Shown here piece after piece: positions 1-7,579 of a stretch of DNA of 22,687 nucleotides; within the stretch, counting starts at the first letter, position 1; each line of letters begins with the position of its first letter. A program made the translations under genes and the position numbers. The notes under the pieces are model-generated. The model was given only the letters and a program-made list of their open reading frames with translations, ran no database searches and was not told the origin of the DNA. Source of the DNA: Euryarchaeota archaeon UBA242 (GTDB lineage Archaea > Thermoplasmatota > Poseidoniia > Poseidoniales > Poseidoniaceae); assembly GCA_002499015.1 (NCBI GenBank), contig DAJY01000062.1, positions 683 through 23,369 on the forward strand, read 5' to 3'.

Positions 1-44
1 ATCGATTATGTTCGAAATCCAGCCAACAATCTACGATTTTTAGG

Positions 45-127
45 CGCCGAGAGAGAGATTTGAACTCCCGAGGGACAGGCCCACTCGATTTCCAGTCGAG
101 CGCGATACCAGGCTATGCGATCTCGGC
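45..127 (-). tRNA. tRNA-Ser (anticodon GGA)
   Basis: Read on the minus strand this folds as a class II tRNA. The acceptor arms GCCGAGA and TCTCGGC pair fully. The anticodon stem CTCGA/TCGAG encloses loop CTGGAAA, giving anticodon GGA, which decodes UCC/UCU serine codons. The T arm has the loop TTCAAAT on a GGGAG/CTCTC stem. A long variable arm of about 14 nt containing GGG...CCC lies between them, as expected for serine tRNA. The discriminator base is G (position 45), again typical of serine. CCA is not encoded: the genome continues CCT after the discriminator. No intron is seen. Confidence 0.93.
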
Positions 128-213
128 AACATTCATTCCACCTGCCCTTCCGGTTTAACCATCACCCCCAAATATTCTCTTTTCCATTATTGTCAAGCGA
201 AAGAACTCAAAGG

Positions 214-232
214 TGAACCCCTTAGGGGTTCA
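214..232 (+). promoter_or_regulatory. Perfect hairpin directly upstream of a start codon
   Basis: TGAACCCC (214-221) and GGGGTTCA (225-232) are perfect 8-nt complements around a 3-nt loop, TTA. The helix ends two bases before the ATG at 235. The best Shine-Dalgarno-like string, AGGTGA at 211-216, overlaps the 5' arm, and the only purine run at normal spacing (GGGG, 225-228) is in the 3' arm. If transcribed, the hairpin would either hide the ribosome-binding site or bring the upstream AGG next to the start. At DNA level it could equally be a palindromic operator. The pairing is seen; the role is inferred. Confidence 0.6.
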
Positions 233-234
233 AT

Positions 235-1395
235 ATGAGCGAGGCGGCTGACACTGCAAATCTTGCTGAAATTGCTCATGATGAAATGCCATTTCGGCTA
301 ACCGATATGACACTGAAGTTTAGTGTTGCAGAGTTACATCCTATGTTGAATAAAGTAGGATTGAAGATTGATAATATTAGCAAAGAGTTGAAATTTCAGT
401 CAAAACTTGCCCTATTAGAATGGGATAGCAGGCATTGGATTACTCTAGCATTGGGCTTCGTTGCATTCCTATTTGGCTCAATTAGTGGTGAAATATTCGA
501 CGGAGGTAATGCTAAATTATCCGGAATTGATGGGATGACTGGCGCTATTAGTGGATTTGCATATTTCCAAATGCTTGTTTCACTAATACTTTGGGTCTGG
601 TTTGCAATACAAGTTTGGAATTTATTTCCGGTTATGAGATCTCATGCAATGACATTGTTATTGATGTGGAATGGTATGTTTCTTGCACAAATTATGTTCC
701 ATGTTGACAATAGTAATTTCCCTTTGGGAATCGAATTATCTGAGTTGATGTGGGGCACACTTATTGTTTTGGTCGTCTTATTTTTGTTATCATTTTTCTG
801 GAAAGCCGTTTCAGAAACTCGAGACCTGCATGTTGAAACATACCATGTGCATGAGGATGTACGAGTAATGGAAGCTGAAATGGGTGAACATTCTTTAGCT
901 GGTTGGACGATTATATTTGTCACTTGGTTAATTTTAGTTATTATTTCAACATGGTCTGGAGCACATTATGTCTCAGAAAGAATCGCTGTTGAAGGAGATA
1001 GGAATATATTTCTCATCCTACATCTCGTCAGTGGAATTTTGGTACTTCCGACTTACTTCTGGGTGATTTGGTTCCCTCAAAGAATGCTTGGAGATAATAC
1101 AAGAGTGCAAACAAAAGCCGCTTTTACAGCTGATGCTGAACTTTCAGGACTTGGAGATGCAATACTGGGAAATAAAAAATCAACATGCCCGGAATGTGAA
1201 ACTGAGGTTGATGTCGAGCGCTCAAGTTCAGGAGACATCTCAATTCCTTGTCCTAGTCAGGGTTGTCAAGCGACCGGTATTACGGGTATGCCTTGTAGTG
1301 ATTGTGGAGAAGTTATGCCTACTCGTTTTACTTGCCCAGGTTGTGAAATCAATGCCCCTGCTCTAGACTTTTTACCAGATACGGAGGCTTGGTGA
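235..1395 (+). CDS. Six-span membrane protein with C-terminal double zinc-ribbon tail
   Basis: A 386-residue protein I cannot assign to a named family. Hydrophobic segments are visible at about residues 69-87, 108-130, 138-155, 171-190, 222-243 and 257-280, so six membrane spans are likely. A polar C-terminal tail carries eight cysteines in paired arrangements (C318/C321, C339/C344, C354/C357, C367/C370), enough for two zinc ribbons. The N-terminal 65 residues are polar, with no cleavable signal peptide apparent. The stop codon TGA overlaps the start of the next gene (TGATG), so it is probably translationally coupled to the cysteine desulfurase. The ATG at 235 is preceded by a perfect hairpin rather than a clean ribosome-binding site. 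The tail is probably cytoplasmic, because even span numbers put it on the same side as the N terminus, but topology was judged only by eye. Confidence 0.8.
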   Translation: MSEAADTANLAEIAHDEMPFRLTDMTLKFSVAELHPMLNKVGLKIDNISKELKFQSKLALLEWDSRHWITLALGFVAFLFGSISGEIFDGGNAKLSGIDGMTGAISGFAYFQMLVSLILWVWFAIQVWNLFPVMRSHAMTLLLMWNGMFLAQIMFHVDNSNFPLGIELSELMWGTLIVLVVLFLLSFFWKAVSETRDLHVETYHVHEDVRVMEAEMGEHSLAGWTIIFVTWLILVIISTWSGAHYVSERIAVEGDRNIFLILHLVSGILVLPTYFWVIWFPQRMLGDNTRVQTKAAFTADAELSGLGDAILGNKKSTCPECETEVDVERSSSGDISIPCPSQGCQATGITGMPCSDCGEVMPTRFTCPGCEINAPALDFLPDTEAW

Positions 1396-2612
1396 TGAAT
1401 ATTAAATCGATAAGAGAAGACTTTCCAACTTTACGGGGAGATGATGTTCCAGCCTACCTTGACAATGCTTGCGTCACATTAAAACCAGATTGTGTAATTG
1501 AAGCCATTACCGAATACTACACCAAATATCCTGGTTGTGGTGGTCGTTCTGTTCATAGTTATGGAACTCAAGTTTCGAAGAAAGTTTCTGATTCAAGACG
1601 TTCTCTCGCATCATTTATCAATGCACCTTCTGTAAATGAAGTTGTTTTTACTAAAAATGCCACTCAATCACTAAATCAAATTGCTCACGGAATGAAGTGG
1701 TCAGAAGGTGATGTAGTATTGACTACTGACCGAGAACACAATTCTAATCTTGTACCATGGTTACAACTAGAACAAGAGCAAGGCATTGACCACCGGGTAG
1801 TGCCAAGTAATGCAGACAATACATTTGACTTAGAATCCTTCGAAGAGATTTGCTCCGAGGTTGGAAATAAATTAAAATTAGTATCGATGAGCCATGTGGG
1901 TAATCTCGATGGTGTTTCTACCCCGATTAAGGAGATTGCAAAGGTAACACATGATCATGGAGCCCTAATCGCTGTTGATGGTGCTCAATCGCTTCCACAC
2001 ATGAAAGTTGACGTACAAGACTTGGATATTGACTTCATTGCTTTTTCAATTCATAAAATGTGTGGCCCATCTGGTATGGGTGGGTTATGGGGTAAAGCCG
2101 AATTACTGGATGATTTGAGACCTATCCAATCAGGTGGACAAACTGTAGTCACATCCAGTTATGATTCATTGCAATGGGCTAAACCACCAGCTCGATTTGA
2201 AGGGGGACTAGGTAACTTCTCCGGAATGATAGGCGCAGGTGCTGCAATTGATTACTTGGAGAAAATAGATATGGATGCTGTTCATGAACATGAGGTTAAA
2301 CTCAACAAGATAATGACTTCAGGGGTTAAGGATTTGAATGGAATAGAAATCATTGGCCCCGAAGATGCAAAATTACGTGGTGGCATCTGTTCCTTATTAC
2401 TACATGAATTACCCGTTCATGACATAGCCATATTACTTGACGAGGCTGCTGCTGTAATGGTTCGCTCAGGACTACACTGTGTCCATTCATGGTTCAACGA
2501 TAGAGGGCATACAGATGGCTCTTTACGAGCATCTGCCTACATGTATAACACTGAAGAAGAAGCAAGATTATTCAGTGATACTTTAGAAGAAATTGTTAAC
2601 GCATTTAGTTGA
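1395..2612 (+). CDS. sufS: Cysteine desulfurase, SufS/CsdA type (class V aminotransferase fold)
   Basis: A pyridoxal-phosphate enzyme that removes sulfur from cysteine to give alanine and an enzyme persulfide, normally feeding Fe-S cluster or thio-cofactor synthesis in the cytoplasm. From the ATG at 1395 the protein is 405 residues, very close to the roughly 406 of SufS. Visible landmarks are the cofactor Asp/Gln region (AVDGAQS, 193-199), the Schiff-base lysine in SIHKMCGPSG (K221) and the catalytic cysteine in RSGLHC (C362), matching the RxGxHC motif of group II desulfurases. GGAGG at 1383-1387 with 7-nt spacing supports ATG 1395 over an upstream in-frame TTG. It overlaps the preceding membrane-protein gene by one base and is followed after 5 bp by a subtilase gene. 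No sufB, sufC, sufD or scaffold gene is adjacent. Isopenicillin epimerase-like relatives share the fold, but the cysteine motif favours desulfurase. Confidence 0.87.
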   Translation: MNIKSIREDFPTLRGDDVPAYLDNACVTLKPDCVIEAITEYYTKYPGCGGRSVHSYGTQVSKKVSDSRRSLASFINAPSVNEVVFTKNATQSLNQIAHGMKWSEGDVVLTTDREHNSNLVPWLQLEQEQGIDHRVVPSNADNTFDLESFEEICSEVGNKLKLVSMSHVGNLDGVSTPIKEIAKVTHDHGALIAVDGAQSLPHMKVDVQDLDIDFIAFSIHKMCGPSGMGGLWGKAELLDDLRPIQSGGQTVVTSSYDSLQWAKPPARFEGGLGNFSGMIGAGAAIDYLEKIDMDAVHEHEVKLNKIMTSGVKDLNGIEIIGPEDAKLRGGICSLLLHELPVHDIAILLDEAAAVMVRSGLHCVHSWFNDRGHTDGSLRASAYMYNTEEEARLFSDTLEEIVNAFS

Positions 2613-2617
2613 TTATT

Positions 2618-3868
2618 ATGTCAGAAGATGAATTACCACCAGTTCCTCGAGCGATTTATCTCGGGTCTAGAGAAATATTGAGTCCTATTGATTTGAGTGA
2701 TGAAGAAATTGTATCGGGACAAAACCAGCAACAATTTGAGACTGATATCAAGAACTCTAGTTTACATTCTGAAAATTTATCTTTAGAAAATGACCTCGCT
2801 ATAGTACGCAAGATTGTCAGTCTATCTGTTGTAATATCGCTGATACTAACTGCTGCATATATTGGTTCTGTTCTGATGGAAGAAGGATTAATTAGTATCC
2901 GTCCAAGTGATTCTGCTTTGAGTTCTCAGACAAAATATCAAAATTTAATTGAATTTGACAACATGACCCTCACTGGAAAGGGAATTAGAGTATGCATTGT
3001 TGATTCAGGTATTGACGTGACTCATGATGACTTAGCAGGGATGAATCTTGTCGGCTGGATGGACTTTGTTGATGGTAAATCTAATCCATATGATGACAAT
3101 GGCCATGGAACTAGCATGGCTGGAATCTTAGTAGCAGATGGCTGGATAGAAGGTATCGCACCGGATGTTGAACTATTGGTTGCTAAAGCATTACATGGCA
3201 ATGGTTCAGGTGATGATTCCGATGTTGTTGCTGCGATTGACTGGTGTGTTGAAAATGGCGCTCATATTATTTCTCTTTCTTTAGGTGGTGCACCTGGTGT
3301 GCTGCCATTCTTCTTCCAAAGTGGAAGAGATTCGGGGGATGCTGCAAACGATGCAATAGATAGAGGAATCTTTGTTATTGCTGCTGCAGGTAATGATGGT
3401 GGTGATGATGATGATGGTGACGTAGCCTCGCCTGCCAGCGAAACTGCAGTGATAGCGGTAGGTGGAGTTACTTCAAGTGGAACCATTTGGACTGGTTCGA
3501 GTATTGGTGATAACAATGGAAGATTTTGGCCACTACCAATACTACCACCACGCAATGATCCGCACAAGAAACCTGAAATCGTTGCTCCTGCCTATAGAGT
3601 TCCAGTGATTAATAATCAAGGCACATGGTCTTTAGTTGATGGAACTAGTGCTGCAACTGTTTTCGTTACCGGTGCAATCGCTCTACTGCTAGAGAATAAC
3701 CCTGAACTAGCGGCCAATGGTAGTCAAGGAAGTGCAAGTACAGTCAATGATGTGAAGGGATATATTGTTGAAAGTTCAAAGAAACAGGATGGTCAAAATG
3801 GCCATGATAACCATTATGGGTATGGCCTATTACAAATGGACCAACTAATAATTGCTGCTAACCAGTGA
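2618..3868 (+). CDS. Membrane-anchored subtilisin-like serine protease (S8 family)
   Basis: A 416-residue subtilase. The triad is visible as Asp in VCIVDSGID (D129), His in NGHGTSMAG (H163) and Ser in DGTSAA (S344), with the oxyanion-hole Asn in AAAGNDGG (N259). A hydrophobic stretch at about residues 66-86, after a 65-residue polar N-terminus, looks like an uncleaved signal anchor that places the catalytic domain outside the membrane. No long propeptide is obvious: only about 35 residues separate the anchor from the catalytic core. An acidic run at 263-268 sits in a surface loop and could bind calcium. The ATG at 2618 is five bases after the desulfurase stop; an overlapping in-frame TTG at 2609 is less likely. 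The organisation implies co-expression with the upstream membrane and desulfurase genes. The substrate is unknown. Confidence 0.9.
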   Translation: MSEDELPPVPRAIYLGSREILSPIDLSDEEIVSGQNQQQFETDIKNSSLHSENLSLENDLAIVRKIVSLSVVISLILTAAYIGSVLMEEGLISIRPSDSALSSQTKYQNLIEFDNMTLTGKGIRVCIVDSGIDVTHDDLAGMNLVGWMDFVDGKSNPYDDNGHGTSMAGILVADGWIEGIAPDVELLVAKALHGNGSGDDSDVVAAIDWCVENGAHIISLSLGGAPGVLPFFFQSGRDSGDAANDAIDRGIFVIAAAGNDGGDDDDGDVASPASETAVIAVGGVTSSGTIWTGSSIGDNNGRFWPLPILPPRNDPHKKPEIVAPAYRVPVINNQGTWSLVDGTSAATVFVTGAIALLLENNPELAANGSQGSASTVNDVKGYIVESSKKQDGQNGHDNHYGYGLLQMDQLIIAANQ

Positions 3869-3875
3869 ATTAATT

Positions 3876-4646
3876 TCAGTCACGTGAGCGCTTTTTCCTC
3901 TTAGTAGGAGGCTGCACACCTTTCTTTATTTCACCAGTTGATCGATCTGGATTAGGATTGTCACCCAATCTTCCTTCTTTCCAAGCTTGCCTTCTCTCTC
4001 TCGGAGTTTTTGGAGAAAAGTGCTCTAACCGTGGAGGTTCATGAAGGTACATTCTCTTTATCGAAGACGCTTTTACTGTCCCTTTCATTGTTCTCCCCGA
4101 ACCAGTGTGTATCGCACGAATTCTCCAAGTTGAATCGTTATGTTCCATCAGATTCCCACCAGTATAGGTTGTTTCTTGCGGTACGATTAGAGTATCTGAT
4201 TCCGAATCTTCTCCTCTTGTCATGGTGATTTTTACACGCACCATGTCTGTGCGCATTGCATTAATCCCCTTTACATCTCTAGCGGTAGCATATTTGGCTT
4301 TTCTTCCTTCACCGATTAAAATTTGATTGATTTCCCAAAGCATTTCTGATTCTTTAAAGACATCATGAACTATGAATTCCTCATCTTCATCAACCTCTAA
4401 GTAGATTGTTTCAGATTCAGGACCATCGGTTAAAGTGAATGGTAATTTGATTAGAGCAGGCGGCCTGATATGCAAGGTCGTAATGGTAGCGCATTGTTGA
4501 CATTTTAACAAATAATCAATACCGTCTCCTTTTGGTCTCTCTTTGAGAATATCCTGACCTGTTAGTTCACCACATTTATCGCAATGAGTGGCGTTTTCGA
4601 GGATTTCTTCTTCCTCGTAATCGTCCCCTTCCCAATCGTCTTCCAT
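3876..4646 (-). CDS. HVO_0476-type archaeal zinc-finger protein
   Basis: A 256-residue soluble protein. It has a very acidic N-terminus (residues 1-15), a zinc ribbon with C22/C25 and C49/C52, a middle beta-rich part, and a strongly basic, proline-containing tail ending in a KRKKRSRD-like patch. The middle matches by eye my memory of the haloarchaeal HVO_0476 family: a VxEDEEF-like strand, W-x-I-x2-I, an ARDVKGI-like segment, an IVP strand, W-R-I-R-A-I-H-T-G-S-G, and a terminal SSIKRMY. The molecular role of that family is not established as far as I know; the acidic and basic ends with a zinc ribbon would suit nucleic-acid or ribosome contacts. ATG 4646 is chosen over an in-frame upstream start because the extra 15 residues are hydrophobic and fit nothing in the family. 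It converges on the subtilase gene with a 7-bp gap. Confidence 0.72.
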   Translation of the reverse strand: MEDDWEGDDYEEEEILENATHCDKCGELTGQDILKERPKGDGIDYLLKCQQCATITTLHIRPPALIKLPFTLTDGPESETIYLEVDEDEEFIVHDVFKESEMLWEINQILIGEGRKAKYATARDVKGINAMRTDMVRVKITMTRGEDSESDTLIVPQETTYTGGNLMEHNDSTWRIRAIHTGSGRTMKGTVKASSIKRMYLHEPPRLEHFSPKTPRERRQAWKEGRLGDNPNPDRSTGEIKKGVQPPTKRKKRSRD

Positions 4647-4748
4647 GATAACCCCAATTACAAGCGCCATGCAACTCATGTTTGAAGCCACCGCTTGGCG
4701 TCAATACAAAATACGAGGCTTGAAAGGGGTGGTACTTGAGGCCAAAAC

Positions 4749-5489
4749 ATGTCAGAAGATGAGAACGCAAAGGTGCTCTCAAAGGATGATGTATTGTCTT
4801 CAATACTATCTCCTGACCCAAATAGAAGTCGTGATGAACCCGCAATCGCAGCAAATATTTCCGCCCAATTAAGTCACATGGGATTAGATACATGGTCAAT
4901 CTCTGTCATTAGGCGAGTAAGGGATGCAATAGGACGAATAAAACCTGATCGAATAATAGAAGTCGGGGGAGGAATCGGCCACCGTTCGGCTTGGATTTAT
5001 GATTTAATTGACCAAGATGACTGGCAACCAACCCGTTATGATATTATTGAGAATGGTGCAAAGTTCGGAGTTATAATTCATCGCTTAATGACTAGATATA
5101 AGGCAGAAAGTTGGACTAAAATTGTTGTCGGTGAGTTGAATTCTCTGCTCGCTGAAACTAATGCTTGGAAGGCTGCTTCAAAATCTGGAATTGAAGTCGG
5201 AGATTCACCAATTCAACCTCAAGCAGATGTAATCATTGTTGATAGCAATGGAAAAAATGTGGCTAATGCGGTAAAGCAAATGCTACCATTGCTAGCAAAG
5301 GGTGGGGTTTTATTCACTTTGGAACCACTGGTTCCTGCAGGAGATGTGGATGAAGATGATGAGGCTGGAATGGCGGTTGTCGAGGGATTCAATTCATGGA
5401 TAAATCTGATTCAATCAACAAATGAAACGCATTATATTGCCTTCAACCCTCTATTTGGAGGGACACTGGTCGCATTCTTAGAAAAGTGA
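4749..5489 (+). CDS. Rossmann-fold SAM-dependent methyltransferase-like protein
   Basis: A 246-residue protein with a clear SAM-binding motif I, IIEVGGGIGHRSAW (about 69-82), an acidic or aromatic region near 96-101 (TRYDII), and a later strand ADVIIVDSNGKNV (159-171) followed by a helix and GGVLF (185-189). This order resembles caffeoyl-CoA/catechol O-methyltransferase-like enzymes, in which an Asp after the motif-IV strand helps bind metal. The first 45 residues are polar and carry no motif. The acidic loop DVDEDDE (199-205) near the C-terminal part is unusual. The substrate cannot be read from sequence. It is divergent from the zinc-finger gene (102 bp between starts), and its stop codon directly abuts the stop of proline dehydrogenase on the other strand. 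Confidence 0.7.
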   Translation: MSEDENAKVLSKDDVLSSILSPDPNRSRDEPAIAANISAQLSHMGLDTWSISVIRRVRDAIGRIKPDRIIEVGGGIGHRSAWIYDLIDQDDWQPTRYDIIENGAKFGVIIHRLMTRYKAESWTKIVVGELNSLLAETNAWKAASKSGIEVGDSPIQPQADVIIVDSNGKNVANAVKQMLPLLAKGGVLFTLEPLVPAGDVDEDDEAGMAVVEGFNSWINLIQSTNETHYIAFNPLFGGTLVAFLEK

Positions 5490-6467
5490 TTAAGGTCTAT
5501 TAGTCCAAGGCATAATAAATGCCTTAGCAACTTGTGTACCAATTGTAGGATTTTCTTGTAATCTCCTTATACTGTATTCATACCATTTCTCACCATACGG
5601 GATATAGACTCTTGTCCTATGCCCTTGTGTTGCCAATTTTCTACGTATTGGACCACTAACGCCAAGCAGCATTTGGAATTCATAACCAGGGCCTTTGTGA
5701 AGCCTTTCGGGTCCAGCATTCTCTCTTGGGTCCTCAATATTCGGACCCATACCTCTTGATTTTAGAGACTGTAAAGCGTGCTCTATGACAGCGATATCAT
5801 GGCTGGCAATGGATGTGTAGGCACCTGCATCTAACATGCTGTCAATGCAAGCATTAGTAGCCTCAACGATTTGCGAATAGCCTATGTGAGAGATAGATTC
5901 AGGTTCGAGGTAAATCCCCTTACAGATTCGATAATCAGCTGATGAACCAAGACTTTTTTGCAACTGTTTAATATCATCAATAGTCCTAAATAATCTGCCC
6001 TGTAATACAGTCCCCACATTCTTTAATCCTTTTTCATGTAAATCAATAACCGCTTGAATCGTGTCATCGGTAACTCTATGATCTTCCATATCAAGACGAA
6101 CAAACATGTTATGTTGATTAGCCATGGAAACTAAGTCCTCAATATTTTGCATACCTTTTTGTTTGTCTATTAATAATCCAAATGCTGTAGGCTTGATACT
6201 CAGATTGGCATCGATTTTATGTTCAGATATCGCCTTTACAACTTCCACATATTCAGAAAGGAAATAGTCTGCTTCTTGGATGGAAGATATCTCTTCACCC
6301 AAAACATCTATTGTAAAACAAGCACCTTCTAATTGAAGGCGTTTCATTATCTTTACAGCACTTTCTAAATTGGGTCCTGCAACATATCTTCTTGAGACCC
6401 AACCGACAAACCATTTCGGCATTCGTATTGTGGTAGCGACTATCATGCGCGAGAATAACCCTACCAT
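5490..6467 (-). CDS. putB: Proline dehydrogenase
   Basis: An FAD-dependent TIM-barrel enzyme that oxidises L-proline to pyrroline-5-carboxylate, the first step of proline catabolism. At 325 residues it is the usual length of the monofunctional enzyme rather than bifunctional PutA. Family landmarks are visible: SIKPTAFGL (90-98), RLDMED (124-129), RICKGIYLEPE (180-190, the RxxKGxYxE motif), ASHD (221-224), YEFQMLLG (262-269), and the substrate-binding end YGEKWYEYSIRRLQENP with the two arginines R301/R302. A GGTGA-like ribosome-binding site lies about 5 nt before ATG 6467. It is downstream of dtdA on the same strand with a 63-bp gap, so the two may share a transcript. No pyrroline-5-carboxylate dehydrogenase gene is nearby. 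Confidence 0.93.
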   Translation of the reverse strand: MVGLFSRMIVATTIRMPKWFVGWVSRRYVAGPNLESAVKIMKRLQLEGACFTIDVLGEEISSIQEADYFLSEYVEVVKAISEHKIDANLSIKPTAFGLLIDKQKGMQNIEDLVSMANQHNMFVRLDMEDHRVTDDTIQAVIDLHEKGLKNVGTVLQGRLFRTIDDIKQLQKSLGSSADYRICKGIYLEPESISHIGYSQIVEATNACIDSMLDAGAYTSIASHDIAVIEHALQSLKSRGMGPNIEDPRENAGPERLHKGPGYEFQMLLGVSGPIRRKLATQGHRTRVYIPYGEKWYEYSIRRLQENPTIGTQVAKAFIMPWTNRP

Positions 6468-6530
6468 GATGTCACCATATCCAGTTGCATGAGTCGGCGA
6501 GTCTTGAGTATTTTGTTTACAACTTATGAC

Positions 6531-7502
6531 TTATTCCAGCATTTCAATAACAGACTTGGAATTGAGTAAAGGTATTTCTAATTCCGCTGCCCTATCACGG
6601 ATGGCTTGTCTTTGCCAACCTTTGAATGATTTTTTATCCCATGAAAATAATATTTTACCGCCAGGGAATGCAATTCTTGTCGATTTTAAAGCAGCATCAA
6701 TAGAATTCCTCCATTGACCCTGCACTGCTTCACCTTCAGATTCAGGAGCAATGAATGGAAGAGCATAATTTGCCAGCATATGTCCAAGCCAAATACCATC
6801 GCTCAATCCTAGAAGATTGCCTCTTGGAGCATAATGACCGCCCCCCAATGTAATAACAACAATTTCTCCAGCGTTAGTTACCTCATTCCATTTTCCAAAA
6901 CCTGAACCACCATCTAAAGCAAGACCTGTGAATATGATTTTTGCCAGTATATCTGCCGCACCTTGGTGGTGCCAAGTTTCACTGGTTGAACCAACTTCGA
7001 TGAATAATGATGGCGCTGATAGCCATGGACCATGATGTGTGGTCTCGAGAGATAATTCAAATCGCTTCAAACCACTCTTCTCATCAATCATTTCGCTCAA
7101 GCGATTCAATTCCCTCCACCATGATGCAATTCTTGGGTTTGGAGGTGGAGCATCACCTGCTTTCCCACCATAGCGAACCTCTTCACCGCTTACTACCCCT
7201 GTGATTCCGATTGGATGGATTGTAAGCGATGCTTGGCCACTTGCTGCTGCATGACGTGAAGGGAAAATTACCTCGCTTACATGTTCTCCAGTTTCTTTTT
7301 GCCATCTTTGGTCCAAGTTATCTTCAAATAAAACTCCGTCAGGCATAATCCACATTCTTACATCTTTTAGGGAATATGCGCTTTTTGATTCAACATTAGA
7401 TAACTTCTCCCATTGACCTAATTCAAGTAATCTATCCGCTTGATTAGTGGAAGCGATATCGCTGCCATTGACAACTATTAGAATGATGTTTACCCCTTCC
7501 AT
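6531..7502 (-). CDS. dtdA: D-aminoacyl-tRNA deacylase, archaeal/plant type
   Basis: This enzyme hydrolyses D-aminoacyl-tRNA, so that mischarged D-amino acids do not enter translation. The DtdA/GEK1 signature is present in order: SRHAAASG (82-89), LTIHPIG (93-99), FELSLETTHHGP (148-159), IEVGSTSETW (168-177) and GGGHYAP (220-226), with histidines likely to bind zinc. From ATG 7502 the protein is 323 residues, somewhat longer than the roughly 270-280 usual for archaeal members; the extra length is mostly in the C-terminal half. ATG 7502 puts the first beta strand (NIILIVV) at the N-terminus as in homologues. An in-frame ATG at 7532 would add ten residues and neither start has a Shine-Dalgarno, so the message may be leaderless. 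It faces a divergent gene and precedes proline dehydrogenase. Confidence 0.92.
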   Translation of the reverse strand: MEGVNIILIVVNGSDIASTNQADRLLELGQWEKLSNVESKSAYSLKDVRMWIMPDGVLFEDNLDQRWQKETGEHVSEVIFPSRHAAASGQASLTIHPIGITGVVSGEEVRYGGKAGDAPPPNPRIASWWRELNRLSEMIDEKSGLKRFELSLETTHHGPWLSAPSLFIEVGSTSETWHHQGAADILAKIIFTGLALDGGSGFGKWNEVTNAGEIVVITLGGGHYAPRGNLLGLSDGIWLGHMLANYALPFIAPESEGEAVQGQWRNSIDAALKSTRIAFPGGKILFSWDKKSFKGWQRQAIRDRAAELEIPLLNSKSVIEMLE

Positions 7503-7579
7503 AAAATAGTCCAGATACTGCTCACATTTCATTGCTATGCGCCAAAGGTTTGACAACCATAGAATGTTTAGACGATAAT

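Noticed and set aside
3390..3425. Repetitive GGT/GAT run in the subtilase gene as a possible microsatellite or phase-variable tract
   Set aside because: The codons are mixed, the unit is not a clean repeat, and the acidic loop it encodes is plausible in a subtilase.
4576..4899. Minus-strand frame of 107 codons spanning the starts of the zinc-finger and methyltransferase genes
   Set aside because: It overlaps two better genes in other frames and its translation has no family resemblance or sensible composition.
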